DNA of 64,000 nt, from NCBI RefSeq assembly GCF_001704415.2, contig NC_030827.1:42660271-42724270 (forward strand). The letters are read 5' to 3'. Each line of letters opens with the position of its first letter. The first letter of the stretch is position 1. The notes beneath the pieces were generated by a model. That model was not told the DNA's origin. It made no database searches and worked only from the letters and a program-made list of their open reading frames with translations. This DNA comes from Capra hircus (lineage: Eukaryota > Chordata > Mammalia > Artiodactyla > Bovidae). The position numbers and the translations under genes are program-made. Positions 11,626-22,789 of the stretch are shown one piece after another.

Positions 11626-12909
11626 CCTTTTTCCATTAAATGCCCCAAATCTAAAGCTCAAAGAATTCAGAAATTTGAACATGCTATCAGCACCAAGTAT
11701 CATGCTTACCATCAGAATTTATATCATTCAAGAATATAGCTAATCTTATCATTTTAAAAAGAGTAATGACAGATATAAAAACTGAGTTAACTTAGACATA
11801 AAGATTACAAACTGAGTGTATTTATCTTTGAAGGTAATTAATAATTGCATGTGCCAGAGATCTATAAAAAATTGGCCTCAGAACTTGCTATAGGGACTTT
11901 ATCCTCTCCTCTACACATTGCTCAGTTCCACCAAAGCAAAGACACTATTCCCCACTGAGGACTAAATAAATGACAAGATTGAAGTGGTGAAAAATAAATT
12001 CCTTCTCTGAGTTGCTTGAATAAAAAGCTATCTGAAAAAATATCACATTTTTCTCTTCACATAATGAAATCTTAACAGTTTTCACAACATTGTACGTATT
12101 TGAAAGGAAGCTTGGAAAATTCATTCTAAAGGGAAGCATATATGAGATATTAGTTCTACCACACACATAAATAAATAATGCAGAAGAGCACTGAGAATAA
12201 GAATGATTTGGCCTATTTGGTGCCCACCCCCCCTCACCCCAAACTTTCATCTGTGTTATTACAATCCATGTATAAACATTTTCTGGTAACCAGGGAATAG
12301 GTGATTTATGCACTTTATTTTCACAACATGTCTATAAGAATGTAAAAATGTAAACATTGATCTACATAATCATATACATATATTAAGTGAAACTTCCTGC
12401 AACAGTGTGAGTCAGATCATTAGAAAATAGCAAAATTTGCTTTCAATGGCTTATTTGCTGAAAGTGGATATTTTAATTATTCTAGATAGTTTGAATTCAT
12501 GGATGACTTATTACTCACTCATTTTTTTTTCTTGTTCATCATCCTTGTGAGCTTCTGATATTGAGATCATAGTCTTCAATGTTGTTTATTTAAATTCTTA
12601 CTAGAATAGCCTGGGAAATTATATGGCCAGCCAGAGTAGATTCAGTTCATGATACAGTTGGCCATATGATTGTATCTCTCTTAAGGAAAAAAGGACCAAA
12701 AATGTAACACAACATGCTAGAAGCAAGGCTTTTTACCCAATGCAGATGATATGATAGATACTGAATTATACTGGAAAGGTACATATATATATATATATAT
12801 TTTTTTTTTTTTTCCTTTCACATCTTTCTGTTTCTAGGCTCTAAAGTAGAGAACATTGACTAGGAGGCATGAGACTTGAACCATTACAAACAGATTTTTC
12901 TTGACTGCA
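11626..12909. other. unassigned sequence
   Basis: About 1.3 kb with no gene or repeat recognised apart from the short AT/T tract listed separately. A 122-codon minus frame at 11945-12313 has no recognisable motif. Confidence 0.4.
12783..12813. repeat. (AT)n followed by T-run
   Basis: Nine AT units run directly into thirteen T residues. This is low-complexity sequence and likely variable in length. Confidence 0.95.
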
Positions 12910-13345
12910 TTTCTTTCCCTGCTATAGTACCCTAATCACTGTCACCAAACTCCCCAATGTCTCTATTGCTGCTGTCCTGCTTGCTCACCACCCCTAAACA
13001 TGCCCAGGTTCTGTATTAATACCTTTCCTGCATCATTGTTTTGCACATTATTTCCCTTCTTCACATTTTATTTAATCATTTCCTAATCATCCCTTAGATA
13101 ACAATTGATAATCACTCTCTAGATAGGCCTTTCCAAGCCCACCATCTATACGGGGCTCCTGTATAGCATTCTTGCAGAATTACTTCATCATTACCTGCAT
13201 GTATTACTATTTTAAACTGTAAATTTATTTTAATATTTTTTTATTGTCTAGATTGTGTAAGTAATATGCCTCATTAAAGCAGAGAGTTTGTCTAGTGTAC
13301 TGCAGATACTCAGTAAATATTTGAGAAACAAATAGATGAATAAAT
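12910..13345 (+). mobile_element. L2 LINE 3' end fragment
   Basis: Shows the ordered L2 3'-end features: pyrimidine-rich stretch, a degraded 'cctttccaagcccacc' (from the 'ccttccctgaccacc' block), 'tattgtctagattgtgtaag', then 'agtgtactgcagatactcag' and a terminal 'tgagaaacaaatagatgaat'. It is non-coding and highly diverged. Confidence 0.65.
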
Positions 13346-13597
13346 AAGTAGTAAGAGTTGAGGTAGGATAAATGAGTTACAAGATTTCATCCATCTGGAG
13401 CAGTCTATGATATTGGGGTAAATTCACTGTTTCATTTTCATTCAAGGACAGCCCTGAAGGAGATTTTATTTTACATCATGCTTCATGCACACAGTCAAGA
13501 ACTGCAAGAAAGTTTCTTCAAAACACACTCTGAGTTTTGGAATTTTCATACCAAGGAGTTAATCTCTAAAACATAAATATGATCCCACATTTTTCAC

Positions 13598-14172
13598 TTG
13601 ACCTGGCTCTTTGAAACCTTGACCTGGCTCGTCACTGTATGTAACATGAAAAACAAAGCCTTTGGAATGATATGCAAAGCCCTCGTGATCTGCCTGTGCT
13701 TTCAGACTATAGCTAAGACAGGAATCCTGCATTTGACATTTAAGACCTATCTACAGCTCCCCAAATTTCATGGTACTTTTAATTTTTTTTTTCATTTGTT
13801 GTCATGCCTTTGTAACTACTATGTCTACTTTCTAAATAGCCATTCTTCCCGTTCCTATTTTTTAGTTTTCGGTCACTAGGCAAATTCCAACTCCGACTTC
13901 AAGATTTGGCTGAAATTTTGAATACTTAGTCATTTTTTTGTATGTCCCAAAAGACCAAAGAACTTTATTATATGTATGCCTCTAACATAGCACTTAACAG
14001 ATTTCTATAATCATTTATCTGATTACCTGACCACAGAAACAGGACAGTTTTCCCCTTAATATTGACAATCCTGAAGAATAGGCATTGCATTCTTATCGTG
14101 AGGGTACCTGGGTCCCCAGCAGAGTGCCTGGCACACTTTAGGCAGTTCTTGAATGTGGAGTCAATGAATGAC
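13598..14172 (+). mobile_element. L2 LINE 3' end fragment
   Basis: A second, separate L2 3' region: 'tatgcaaagccctcgtgatc' (from the 'aaggccctacatgatctg' block), 'gacttcaagatttggctgaa', and the canonical end 'gcagagtgcctggcacactt' with a final 'tcaatgaatgacgg'. The 93-codon frame inside it is a relic, not a gene. Confidence 0.65.
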
Positions 14173-16244
14173 GGTGAGTCTCAATTTACTATGTGGAAAG
14201 CTTAGCCTATGTTTACTAGTGCTTTCGTATGTTCAGGTGTGAGTGGGAGAAAGTGGTCTCTAGCATCCCAGTTTTCTTCTAATATTATAGTTTATTAATA
14301 ATGAATCATTTTAGAGACTTGCTTTTATAATGCTAACATCTACAAATGAATATTTTGAATAATTTTATTAAAAATTATTCTATTATTTCCTCTGAACATT
14401 TGCCTTTTATTTTTTGCATTTTTCTTAAAATTAATTTATTCAAACTAGAGTGAATCATTTATGCAGAAAGAGCATTCTCTAGATATTGGTGGTTATAATT
14501 CTGAATACATCAGCTTCTTACAAGATTTTAAAATCAGAGAATTGTTTTTCAAACTTTTGTTCAGTTTTGTATTTACGATCACTTTAAATCTTTATCTTTC
14601 ATATTTATTAACTGGTGAGTCTTCACTATTTACTGATTTCTTCCTATGATAAAAATGCATGATCAGCCCTTATCTCCTTTCAAGAGAACACTCATTTTAT
14701 TTTTTGGAGCAATCATAAATTCTATTTCTGTTTCCCAAGATGTTGGAAATAACAATCAAGCATTTTGCCTATGATTATAATAAGAAGAAATTCTATATAA
14801 CATCATGATGTAGTACTTATCAATATATTTCTTCTTTTACTAATTAAGGAGAACTCAATCCAAAACCCTCTGCTCTTGTGACCCTCCAGTGGGTTACGGA
14901 ATGCAAACCAGTCCATCTCAGGTATAGGTGTTCAGAGTTGGGCATTTTTAGTCATGTCACCTCTTATCACCATTTATTTGGTGTTCAGTACCTGATTCTC
15001 AGCTGATGATGAACTAGAAAATTCAACCAACATTTCCTTATAAATAAGAGTAATGAAATATCAAATATCTTGGTTACATGGTACAAAAAACGACTTTCAT
15101 CTTTTAGGTTTGTACTTGTAAAAGAAATGGAGACACAGAGAGAGAGACAAAGGAACAGTTTTATGGACACATGTTTTAGAACCACCCTACACTAATAAAA
15201 CACAATTTTAGAAGGCAGAAAAAATATTTCCCAATACTTTAACAGTCCTATTTTAATTATGTTTGTTCATTGACTGAAGCGCCAAGTGCTAATGTGCCCT
15301 TGCTCTAAATTATTTCAAGAACACATAATGGAAAAAAAAAAAAAGAAGAAGAACTTGCAGTGGATGGAGCCTCCCTGAGGCTGTGAAACAGCAGGTGGTC
15401 CTTTAGCAGCAGCCCGGGCATCTTATGAACAGCTCAGTTGCTCCCCACAGGCCACCATTCTGTCTTGTTCAGAGTCAGGCCACCTTGACTGAAGCTCTGC
15501 CAGCAAGACTTTTTATTGGTAAAAACATTGTGAACTGATAAAAGAAGAGATTTGATAACCAGGAAGGCTCATTCCCTAATTTTAGGTCTGAGCAACCAGG
15601 CCAGGTGCTATGAGTTACATAGTATCTCTTACTGGATAAGGAATTCAAGGGAAGACTTGAGAAGCTGTCTCTCTTGTGTGCCATTTCACCCTTAGAGATA
15701 ACTCACAGCATTTTAAAACAAGAAGGATATGATAGCTCAAGAGTACCTTCACCACCTCCAGGTGGAGCCAAGTATGTGACTACCAACTAGAGTTTACACA
15801 GCATCCAGAAACAGTTTGAGTGTGCAGAAAAATGTTTGCAAGGTTACTTAACTATTATTAATGATAACTCTGTTTATGGAAAAGGCATCTGGAGAGGGGC
15901 AGATGCATTGAGGGGGACTAAAAATGAATTTTTGCTTTATATATTTTATATTTTAAAAATGTTCTTTTGCAACAAAAATGCTACTTCTGTTTTTTAAAAA
16001 ATATTTTCCAGACCTCAAATGCCTTTTCTTTTGTAAATAGTAACCTATGTAAGCTTCTCTAACCGTAGTAATAATTCAACTTCATCAGCTTTGCAAAGGC
16101 TGGTATTTTTTAAAGGATTAAAACATTTAGTATACACTTTAATTGTCCTTTACCATTAGTAGGGCAAGGCAAATTATTGACCAACTGGAGAAAATCATAT
16201 TTAGGGGACAGCAGAAGGTCCCCAACTAACCTACCAGTGGTCAT

Positions 16245-16284
16245 TGCCATCATCATCATCATTATCATCAGCATCCACATCATC
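16245..16284. repeat. imperfect (ATC)n / (CAT)n tract
   Basis: Tandem 'catcatcatcatcattatc' followed by interrupted CATC/CAGC units. It is short and interrupted, so probably a decaying trinucleotide microsatellite. Confidence 0.8.
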
Positions 16285-16449
16285 AAGCAGCAGTTTTTAA
16301 ACAGTCCATCTGAGCATGGCATGGCACAGCACTCTGCAAGGTTAATGGAACAGAGCGTCAAGGACTGCCGTTTCAATGTTCCCATTCATACCACAGACTA
16401 AACATCAATAGCAACATACATATACAGGTATAGACAATTCTACCATTGT

Positions 16450-16474
16450 AAAAAAAAAAAAAAAAAAAAAAAAC
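16450..16474. repeat. 25-base A homopolymer
   Basis: An uninterrupted A-run. It could be the tail of a retroposed sequence lying to its left, but I see no polyadenylation signal in the 30 bases before it and no matching target-site duplication. Confidence 0.9.
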
Positions 16475-17283
16475 CTGACTACAAAATTGTTTTTGGAGAT
16501 GATGTTGGTCATTCCTAATTGAGGAAAGCCAAATGCCACATAGAAAATGTTACGTTTTCCTTTAAGCAGAAGGCCCTTATTGGGTAGTTGTTTGGGAAGA
16601 TATTTTGTAATACCATTGTTTTGATCTGTATAGACTCTGGTAAACAAATCTTTCTCTGAAGTGCTGGTATTTTCATAGAACAGTTACTTGCAAATAACAA
16701 AAGCATAATCATTCTTAGTAAGCACTTGTTTGCTGCTGACTAGGATAGGACATGTTGTTCTCGTTATATTTGCTAGAATAGTTCTTTTGTTAGCTAAGAA
16801 CGAGTACTGTCTTTCTTTACTGAATTTTCTGCTCTTGGCATGACATGAACTTCAAGACATCAAAGAATATTGAGTCTAGAGTCCTATTGTTGATTTTAAT
16901 AATTTTATCTCATAATTGGCTTAGAAATTGATTTTTTGTTGTCTTCATGCTTTATAAAGAAAACTGAATTTAAGTCTTGATACAACAGTAGAGCTCACCT
17001 TATAAAGAGCATCTTTTTTTGTTTTTGGTGTTCAGAACTTCAATAAAATCTCTTTGAAAATGATATGTTGATCCTTCTGAAGATTACTACTGTTGTTTCT
17101 TTTAATTAAGCTCTGTATTTACTTCTTTTTGAGGGACTATGGAAGAATGACATAAATTTTCTTGCTGAGACTTTTAAGAAGATCAAGTAGAGATTGATGC
17201 CATGCCTGTGAAAGCTTGTTTTCATGTCCAATGAGAAGAAAAGGTTTAACATTTAAGAATCACGTTTTTGTTTGAAATTAAAT

Positions 17284-17935
17284 TAAAAATTGTTTGAATA
17301 GTTTTAAATTCACTGCAAAATTGAGAGGAAGGTGCAGAGATTTCTTATATACACCCTACACTTACATATACATAGCCTCCTCCATTATTAACATTCCCAA
17401 CTATAATGATGTGCTTGCTACAGTTAATAAACCTATGTTGACACATCATAATTACCCAAAGGCCATACTTTACCTTAGAGTTCATTCTCAGTGATGTGCA
17501 TTCTGTGGATCTGGACAATTGTATGGCGACATATATCCACCATTCTAGCATCATACAAAGTATTTTTACTGCCCTAAAACTCATCTATGCTCCGCCTTCT
17601 CCCCTTTATTCCTGGAAACTGGATCTTTTGACTGTCTATGTTCTTTTTGTCTTTTCCACAGTGTCATATAGCTGAATTTATATAGTATGTACTCATTCAG
17701 ACTGGCTTTTTTTAAACTTAGTAATATACATTCAGATTTTCTCTATGTATTTTCGTGAGTTGATAGTTTGCTTCTTTAGAGCATTAAATAATATTTCATT
17801 GTATGGATGTACCATGGTTTATTTATCCATTTCTTACTGAAGGACATCTTGGTTGCTGTAAATTTTAAAAATTGTGGATAAAGCTGGTATGAAAATCTGT
17901 GTGTGGGTTTTCGTGTGAACATGAGTTTAAACTTT
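17284..17935 (-). mobile_element. ancient L1 (L1M group) 3' end, antisense
   Basis: The + strand carries the reverse complement of an old L1 3'UTR ('caaaattgagaggaaggtgc', 'tgacacatcataattaccca', 'tgccctaaaactcatc'). It then runs into the ORF2 C-terminus ('aatatttcattgtatggatg', 'gaaggacatcttggttgc'). On the minus strand this gives a decayed WYIHTMKYYLML-like remnant. Subfamily not determined. Confidence 0.8.
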
Positions 17936-19499
17936 TTTTTTTTTTTGCGTAAATATAAAGAGGCATTCACTATCAATTTTGGACAGAAAGGCAGAGACTC
18001 AGATTGTTGTGCTCCGTGTAGATTCATTGCTCTGTTAATCAAAGATTCTAGTAGATGATGCTATTAGCTGTACAGTCTCCACATTAAGCCTTTTTCTCAT
18101 TTGGATAATGTTTTCTTTAAAAGAAATACTAATGAGAAATAAGGTTTCAAGGACTTTATTCTACAAGTAGACTGTAATTACTATGAGAACAAGAACTATT
18201 TTAAAATTTTGAGTATAATCTAATGTTATGGGTTCTCAATATATGTCTCTCAATGATAATGATGTGGTTAAATCAGCTTCATAAAAACACTTCACCTGAA
18301 AGTATTATTGAGAAGTAGCTTTGGTTGTCTTAAGAATATCACCGAGTTTCTAAGGAGATTTCCTGTATTGGTAGCAGGCCATGTTAGCTTTTATTGTTTT
18401 TTACTGATCCATTTTTTATTAAAATCAAGTGAAATAAACTGTGTAGTAAGTTTAGATTGATTATATATGTATTCGTTAGCTTAGATAAGAGTGCAGCAAT
18501 GAACAAGAACAGCTCTTGTTCTGCTCCACTTCAAAGCCTTAGCAAACCTCTTATAACTCAATATGCTACTGGTATCATTGAAAAGATCCTGAGTCAGTCA
18601 TCTAGAAATGCTCCCACACAGACTCACAAGAGATTACAGATCATTTTTCAGACTGGGGACAGTCAAATGGACTTAGGCCTGGAGAAAATGTAGTTATGAA
18701 GGAATCTAAAAGCAGTAAAAAATTTCCATTAACTATACAGAGGAGAAAACCATTACCATTCTGCCATTTCAGCAGTATGACATAAAACAATGCTCTGATA
18801 AAAGATGAAAACAAATCTATAAATCCAGTATATGCTTGCAGGGGACGCATCTAGAGTGGTATTAAATTTGACTTCAAATCACACGCAGACAACCTAAAGA
18901 CCTTCTCAGTGATGGTCAACCTCAATATGATTGTGAAACTCAGAAACTTGGCTCTCTAACAAAAGTTGCCCTTATTTCCTTGAGAGCTTTTATTAACTTC
19001 ACTTATAAATCTCATTTAATATCTAGATAGCAGCAATAACACTGAGGATTTGACCAGTCCATCATCATTAAAGGAATGTCATGAAGTCAAAACAAAATAT
19101 ATCTATGTAGCATCTGTTTTGTGCCCCAAATTGTACTAGGCATTATGGGGGAAACCAAAGCCATTTAAAAAAAGGAAGAACAAACTAAATTATTTTAGAG
19201 TTGACATTTACACGAGTGGAGAAGTAGTGAACCATGTAACACAATTCACAGTAAAAATTTAAAATTTTCTGAACAGAATGTAAAGAGGAATTCGCAAGAA
19301 GAGACTCCAGTGTGAACTGCAGTACTTGGGCCTTGTGAATAAAGCAGGTCTTAGGCTGTGCACTAAAAAGGTGCTTTATTGGAATGGTATAAAGCAAAGA
19401 AGTTTTGAGCTATCTTAGTTGAATTAGCTACATATGTAATATGAATGAAAGCTAACTGTTGAAACATCAACAAAGAGAATTCCAAAATACTGCGTTACT
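17936..19499. other. unassigned sequence
   Basis: About 1.6 kb with no recognised gene. Frames of 60-80 codons have no motif. A stretch near 19100-19165 ('tgccccaaattgtactaggc') faintly resembles an old mammalian repeat that I cannot assign. Confidence 0.35.
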
Positions 19500-19765
19500 C
19501 CTGCTGCTGCTAAGTCACTTCAGTCATGTCCGACTCTGTGCGACCCCGTAGACGGCAGCCCACCAGGCTCCCCTGTCCCTGGGATTCTCCAGGCAAGAAC
19601 ACTGGAGTGGGTTGCCATTTCCTTCTCCAGTGCATGAAAGTGAAAAGTGAAAGTGAAGTCGCTCAGTCGTGTCCAACCCTCAGCGACCCCATGGACTGCA
19701 GCCTTCCAGGCTCCTCCATCCATGGGATTTTCCAGGCGAGAGTAGTGGAGTGGGGTGCCATTGCA
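19500..19765 (-). mobile_element. Bov-A2 SINE, antisense
   Basis: Antisense dimer of BovA units. It starts with the (CTG)n end 'ctgctgctgctaagtcactt'; the first unit ends near 'ttgccatttccttctccagt'; a linker 'catgaaagtgaaaagtgaaa' follows, then the second unit ending 'agtggggtgccattgc'. There is no tRNA head, as expected of Bov-A2. Confidence 0.9.
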
Positions 19766-20282
19766 TGGACACTCCTAAAAAATTGGATATGGTATTGTGT
19801 ACTTTAAAACATGTTAAGAAGATAGATTTCATGTTAAGTGTTCTTTAAGAAAGAAAAAAGCAAACAAAAAAACAAAATAAAACAACAATTCCCCTAAAAG
19901 AGCAGAAGTAAATTTTTGGAGGTGATAGACATGTTTAAGCCCTTGGTTGTAATGATATTAATAGTGTCATGGGTATATGCCTATGTCCAATCCATAAAGT
20001 TGTATACATTAACTGTGTGAAATTTATATCAATCATATACCAAAAACAACTAAAACATAAAATAATCTTAATATGTGGAGACTAACAAAGAAAAATTATA
20101 TAGGGCCACTGTCAGGGCTAAAGTTTGTACATATTAGCAGAAACGACTGAGTGGAATACTTACTACATGTAAGGAATGATTTTATAAACTTTGAAGATGA
20201 GTCTGATGTGAAAGAATAGTATCAACAAGAGTGTATTCAAAACTTTGCAACAGAATAGATATCAAAGATGTTTGCAGATGGC
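19766..20282. other. unassigned A-rich sequence
   Basis: About 500 bases, A-rich near 19840-19890, with no gene or repeat recognised. Confidence 0.4.
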
Positions 20283-20292
20283 TTCATATACA

Positions 20293-20604
20293 CAGGGGCT
20301 TCCCTGATAGCTCAGTTGGTAAAGAATCTGCCTGCAATGCAGGAGACCCCGGTTCAATTCCTGGGTGGGGAAGATCCCCTGGAGAAAGGATAGGCTATCC
20401 ACTCCAGTATTCTTGGGCTTGCCTTGTGGCTCAGCTGGTAAAGAATCTGCCCACAATGCAGGAGACCTGGGTTCAATCCCTGGAATGGGAAGATCCCCTG
20501 GAGAAGGGAAAGGCTACCCTCTCCAGTATTCTGGCCTGGAGAAGTCCATGGACTATATGGTCCTTGGGTCGCAAATAGTCGGACACAACTGAGCGACTTT
20601 CACT
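20293..20604 (+). mobile_element. Bov-tA SINE with two tandem tRNA-derived heads
   Basis: The first head (20296-20414) has 'ggggcttccctgatagctca' and B-box-like 'ggttcaattcc', then reaches 'ccactccagtattctt'. A second head starts at 20415 ('gggcttgccttgtggctcag', B box 'ggttcaatccc') and is followed by one BovA body. A single direct repeat, TTCATATACA (20283-20292 and 20605-20614), brackets the whole unit, so it appears to have inserted as one molecule. Confidence 0.85.
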
Positions 20605-20614
20605 TTCATATACA

Positions 20615-21030
20615 TATGGTTCTCATGCATATGGTTAAATGCAAAGCCTTAACATTATTTAAAATCATATCAAGCATTAATAATCAAATATGAATAAACT
20701 GCAATAGTTAAATTCAAATTCTAAACTATTGTGCGCAAACTCTAAGAGGAACTGCCTCTTCTCTAAGCGAGGTCAGTCCCTCCTCTTCCCTCCAAACTTC
20801 ACAGAAAACTTATACCATCTATTAGCCCTTCTCTTTCTCTTATCTTTAATCTTTTATTGTTTAATAGGTCCTTCCAAAGAGCTTTTAGATAAACTTGAGG
20901 CTCTCTCATGTTTAAAATCAAACAAAACAATAAAATGACCTCAAATACATACATATATATACCTTAACAAGCTAAATTTTAATTATTTGTCAGACCTCAT
21001 CTTAAATATTACTACTAATACTCACTGTGG
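20615..21030. other. unassigned sequence
   Basis: About 415 bases with no gene or repeat recognised; a 69-codon frame at 20729-20938 has no motif. Confidence 0.4.
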
Positions 21031-21233
21031 TTAGTTGCTCAGTTGTGTCTGACTCTTTGTGAGCCCATGGACTGTAGCCCACCAGGCTCCTCTGTCCATG
21101 GGGATTCTCCAGGAAAGAATCCTGGAGTGGGTTGTCATGCCCTCCCTCAGGGGATCTTCCCAACCCAGGGATCGAACCCAGGTCTCCCACATTGCAGGCA
21201 GAGTCTTTACTGTCTGAGCCACCAGGGAAGCCC
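21031..21233 (-). mobile_element. Bov-tA SINE, antisense
   Basis: Antisense BovA body ('gttgctcagttgtgtctgac', 'atcctggagtgggttgtcat') and full tRNA head with B box kept as 'gggatcgaacccag', ending 'gagccaccagggaagccc'. Overlapping frames on both strands are SINE translations. Confidence 0.92.
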
Positions 21234-21399
21234 ATTTATACATACTAGTGATATTTAATAAGGCAATATTATTATTACTTTGGAAAATTGTTCTGACTAC
21301 TGGTGTATGGCTATGTAAAACTTTGTACTTATCTTTTGCAGCCACTGAGCACAAACATTATCAACTGACAATCTGTGAAACAATTTGCTTATTGAATGC

Positions 21400-21515
21400 T
21401 TTCTCTGCTGGGCTGTAACCTCTCATTAGCTCTTTATGGCCACAGCACTGAATTCCCAGTGCCTAGAACATTGTTTGGCACAGAGTGGCCCTCAAGTCAT
21501 TTTTGTTGCAAAATG
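21400..21515 (+). mobile_element. L2 LINE 3' terminus
   Basis: Typical L2 terminal block in decayed form: 'ctctttatggccacagcact', 'ttcccagtgcctagaacatt', 'tttggcacagagtggccctc', then a 'gttgcaaaatgaat' end. It lies just before the L1 insertion site. Confidence 0.65.
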
Positions 21516-21561
21516 AATAGTTATAATGCTCAATCTTTCTAATATGTGAAATTACGCTTAT

Positions 21562-21576
21562 AAGATATACTAGGTG
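21562..21576 (+). repeat. L1 target-site duplication, 5' copy
   Basis: AAGATATACTAGGTG, identical over 15 bases to 27934-27948. The preceding bases are 'ttat', so the nick on the opposite strand reads TCTT/ATAA, a relaxed form of the L1 endonuclease preference TTTT/AA. Confidence 0.95.
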
Positions 21577-22789
21577 GAGGGAGAGGGAAAGATGGCGGAG
21601 GAATAGGACGGCAAGACCACTTTCTCCCTCACAAATTCCTCAAAAGAACATTTCAACGCCGAGCAAACTCCACAAAACAACTTCTGTAGGCTGGCAGAGG
21701 ACATCAGGCAACCAGAAAAGCAGATCATTGTCTTCAAAAACAGATTTTTAATCTTTGCTCTTAGGTTTTTGTGGTCAATTTTGTACATTTAAAAACCCAA
21801 ACTTCACTATCCCAGTTTACCTGAGAGCGAGATTACTGGCTTGACCACTCTCTCCTCCTCTGGACTCTCCTTTTTCTCCACCAGGTGGCCTCTGTCTCTT
21901 TTCTCCCCCATCTCTCCTCTATCCAACTCTGTGAATCTCTGTGTGTTCCAGACAATGGAGAACACCTAAGGAACAGGTTACTGGCAGGATTTGTCTCTCT
22001 CCTACTCATTCCTCTCTCTGATCCTCCTGGTCACCTCTGTCTACTTCCTCCCTCTCCTCTTCCCCGTATAACTCTGTAAATACCTCTGAGCGGTCCAGAC
22101 TATAGAGCACACATAAGGAAGTGACTACTGGCTAGCTTGCTCTCTTCTCTTTTGATCTCACCGCATCTCATTCCAGTTACCTCTAACTACCCCCTCCATC
22201 TTCTCTTCTCCTTATAACTCAGTGAACCCCTCTGAGTGTCCCTCAATGTGGAGAAACTTTTCATCTTTAACCTAGATGTTTTATCATCAGTGCTGTATAG
22301 ATGGAGAAGTCTAGAGGCTACTGTAAAAATAAAACTGAAAACCAGAAGCAGGAGGCTTAAATCCAAAGCCTGAAAACATTAGAGAACTCTTGAATTCAGG
22401 GAACATTAAGCAATAGGAGCCCATCTAATGCCTTCATACCTACACCGAAACCAAGTTCCACCTAAGGGCCAACAAATTCCAAAACAAGACATACCACGCA
22501 AATTCTCCAGCAACACAGGAACACTCCCCTGAGCTTCAATATACAGGCAGCTCAAAATTATCCCAAAACCTTTGATGTCTCGTAACCCATTACGGGTCAC
22601 TCCATTGCACTCCAGAGAGAAGAAACCCAGCTCCACCCACCAAAACTCCAACACAAGCCTCCCTAACCAGGAAACCTTGACAAGCCACTGATAGAACCCC
22701 ACCCAAAGTGAGGAAGCTCCATAATAAAGAGAACTCCACAAATTCCCAGAATATAAAAAGGCCACCCTAAACGCAGCAATATAACCAAG
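21577..22789 (+). promoter_or_regulatory. L1 5'UTR with internal promoter
   Basis: L1 elements carry their own RNA polymerase II promoter in the 5'UTR. This one is about 1.2 kb, not built of tandem monomers, and pyrimidine-rich around 21840-22240. It differs from the lineage's old L1 relics elsewhere in the window. An antisense open frame of 147 codons (22406-22849) crosses its 3' part into ORF1. Promoter activity is inferred from the family. Confidence 0.75.
21588..21598 (+). promoter_or_regulatory. YY1-like site at the L1 5' end
   Basis: The bases 'aaagatggcgg' fit the YY1 consensus AAnATGGCGG about 12 bases inside the element. In human L1 a YY1 site at the equivalent place sets the transcription start. 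Equivalence here is inferred. Confidence 0.6.

Larger units (their letters stand above)
14173..17283. other. unassigned AT-rich sequence
   Basis: About 3.1 kb with no gene recognised. It holds an imperfect ATC-type tract (16245-16284) and a 25-base A-run (16450-16474). Frames of up to about 90 codons near 16110-16400 run through the ATC tract and give poly-Ile or poly-Met, so they are artefacts. Confidence 0.4.

Noticed and set aside
16110..16401. Frames with poly-Ile or poly-Met runs
   Set aside because: They arise from the imperfect ATC tract and show no other protein feature.
20341..20480. tRNA-like sequences with B boxes (also in every Bov-tA here)
   Set aside because: These are SINE heads derived from a tRNA and lack the paired arms and complete A box of a working tRNA gene.
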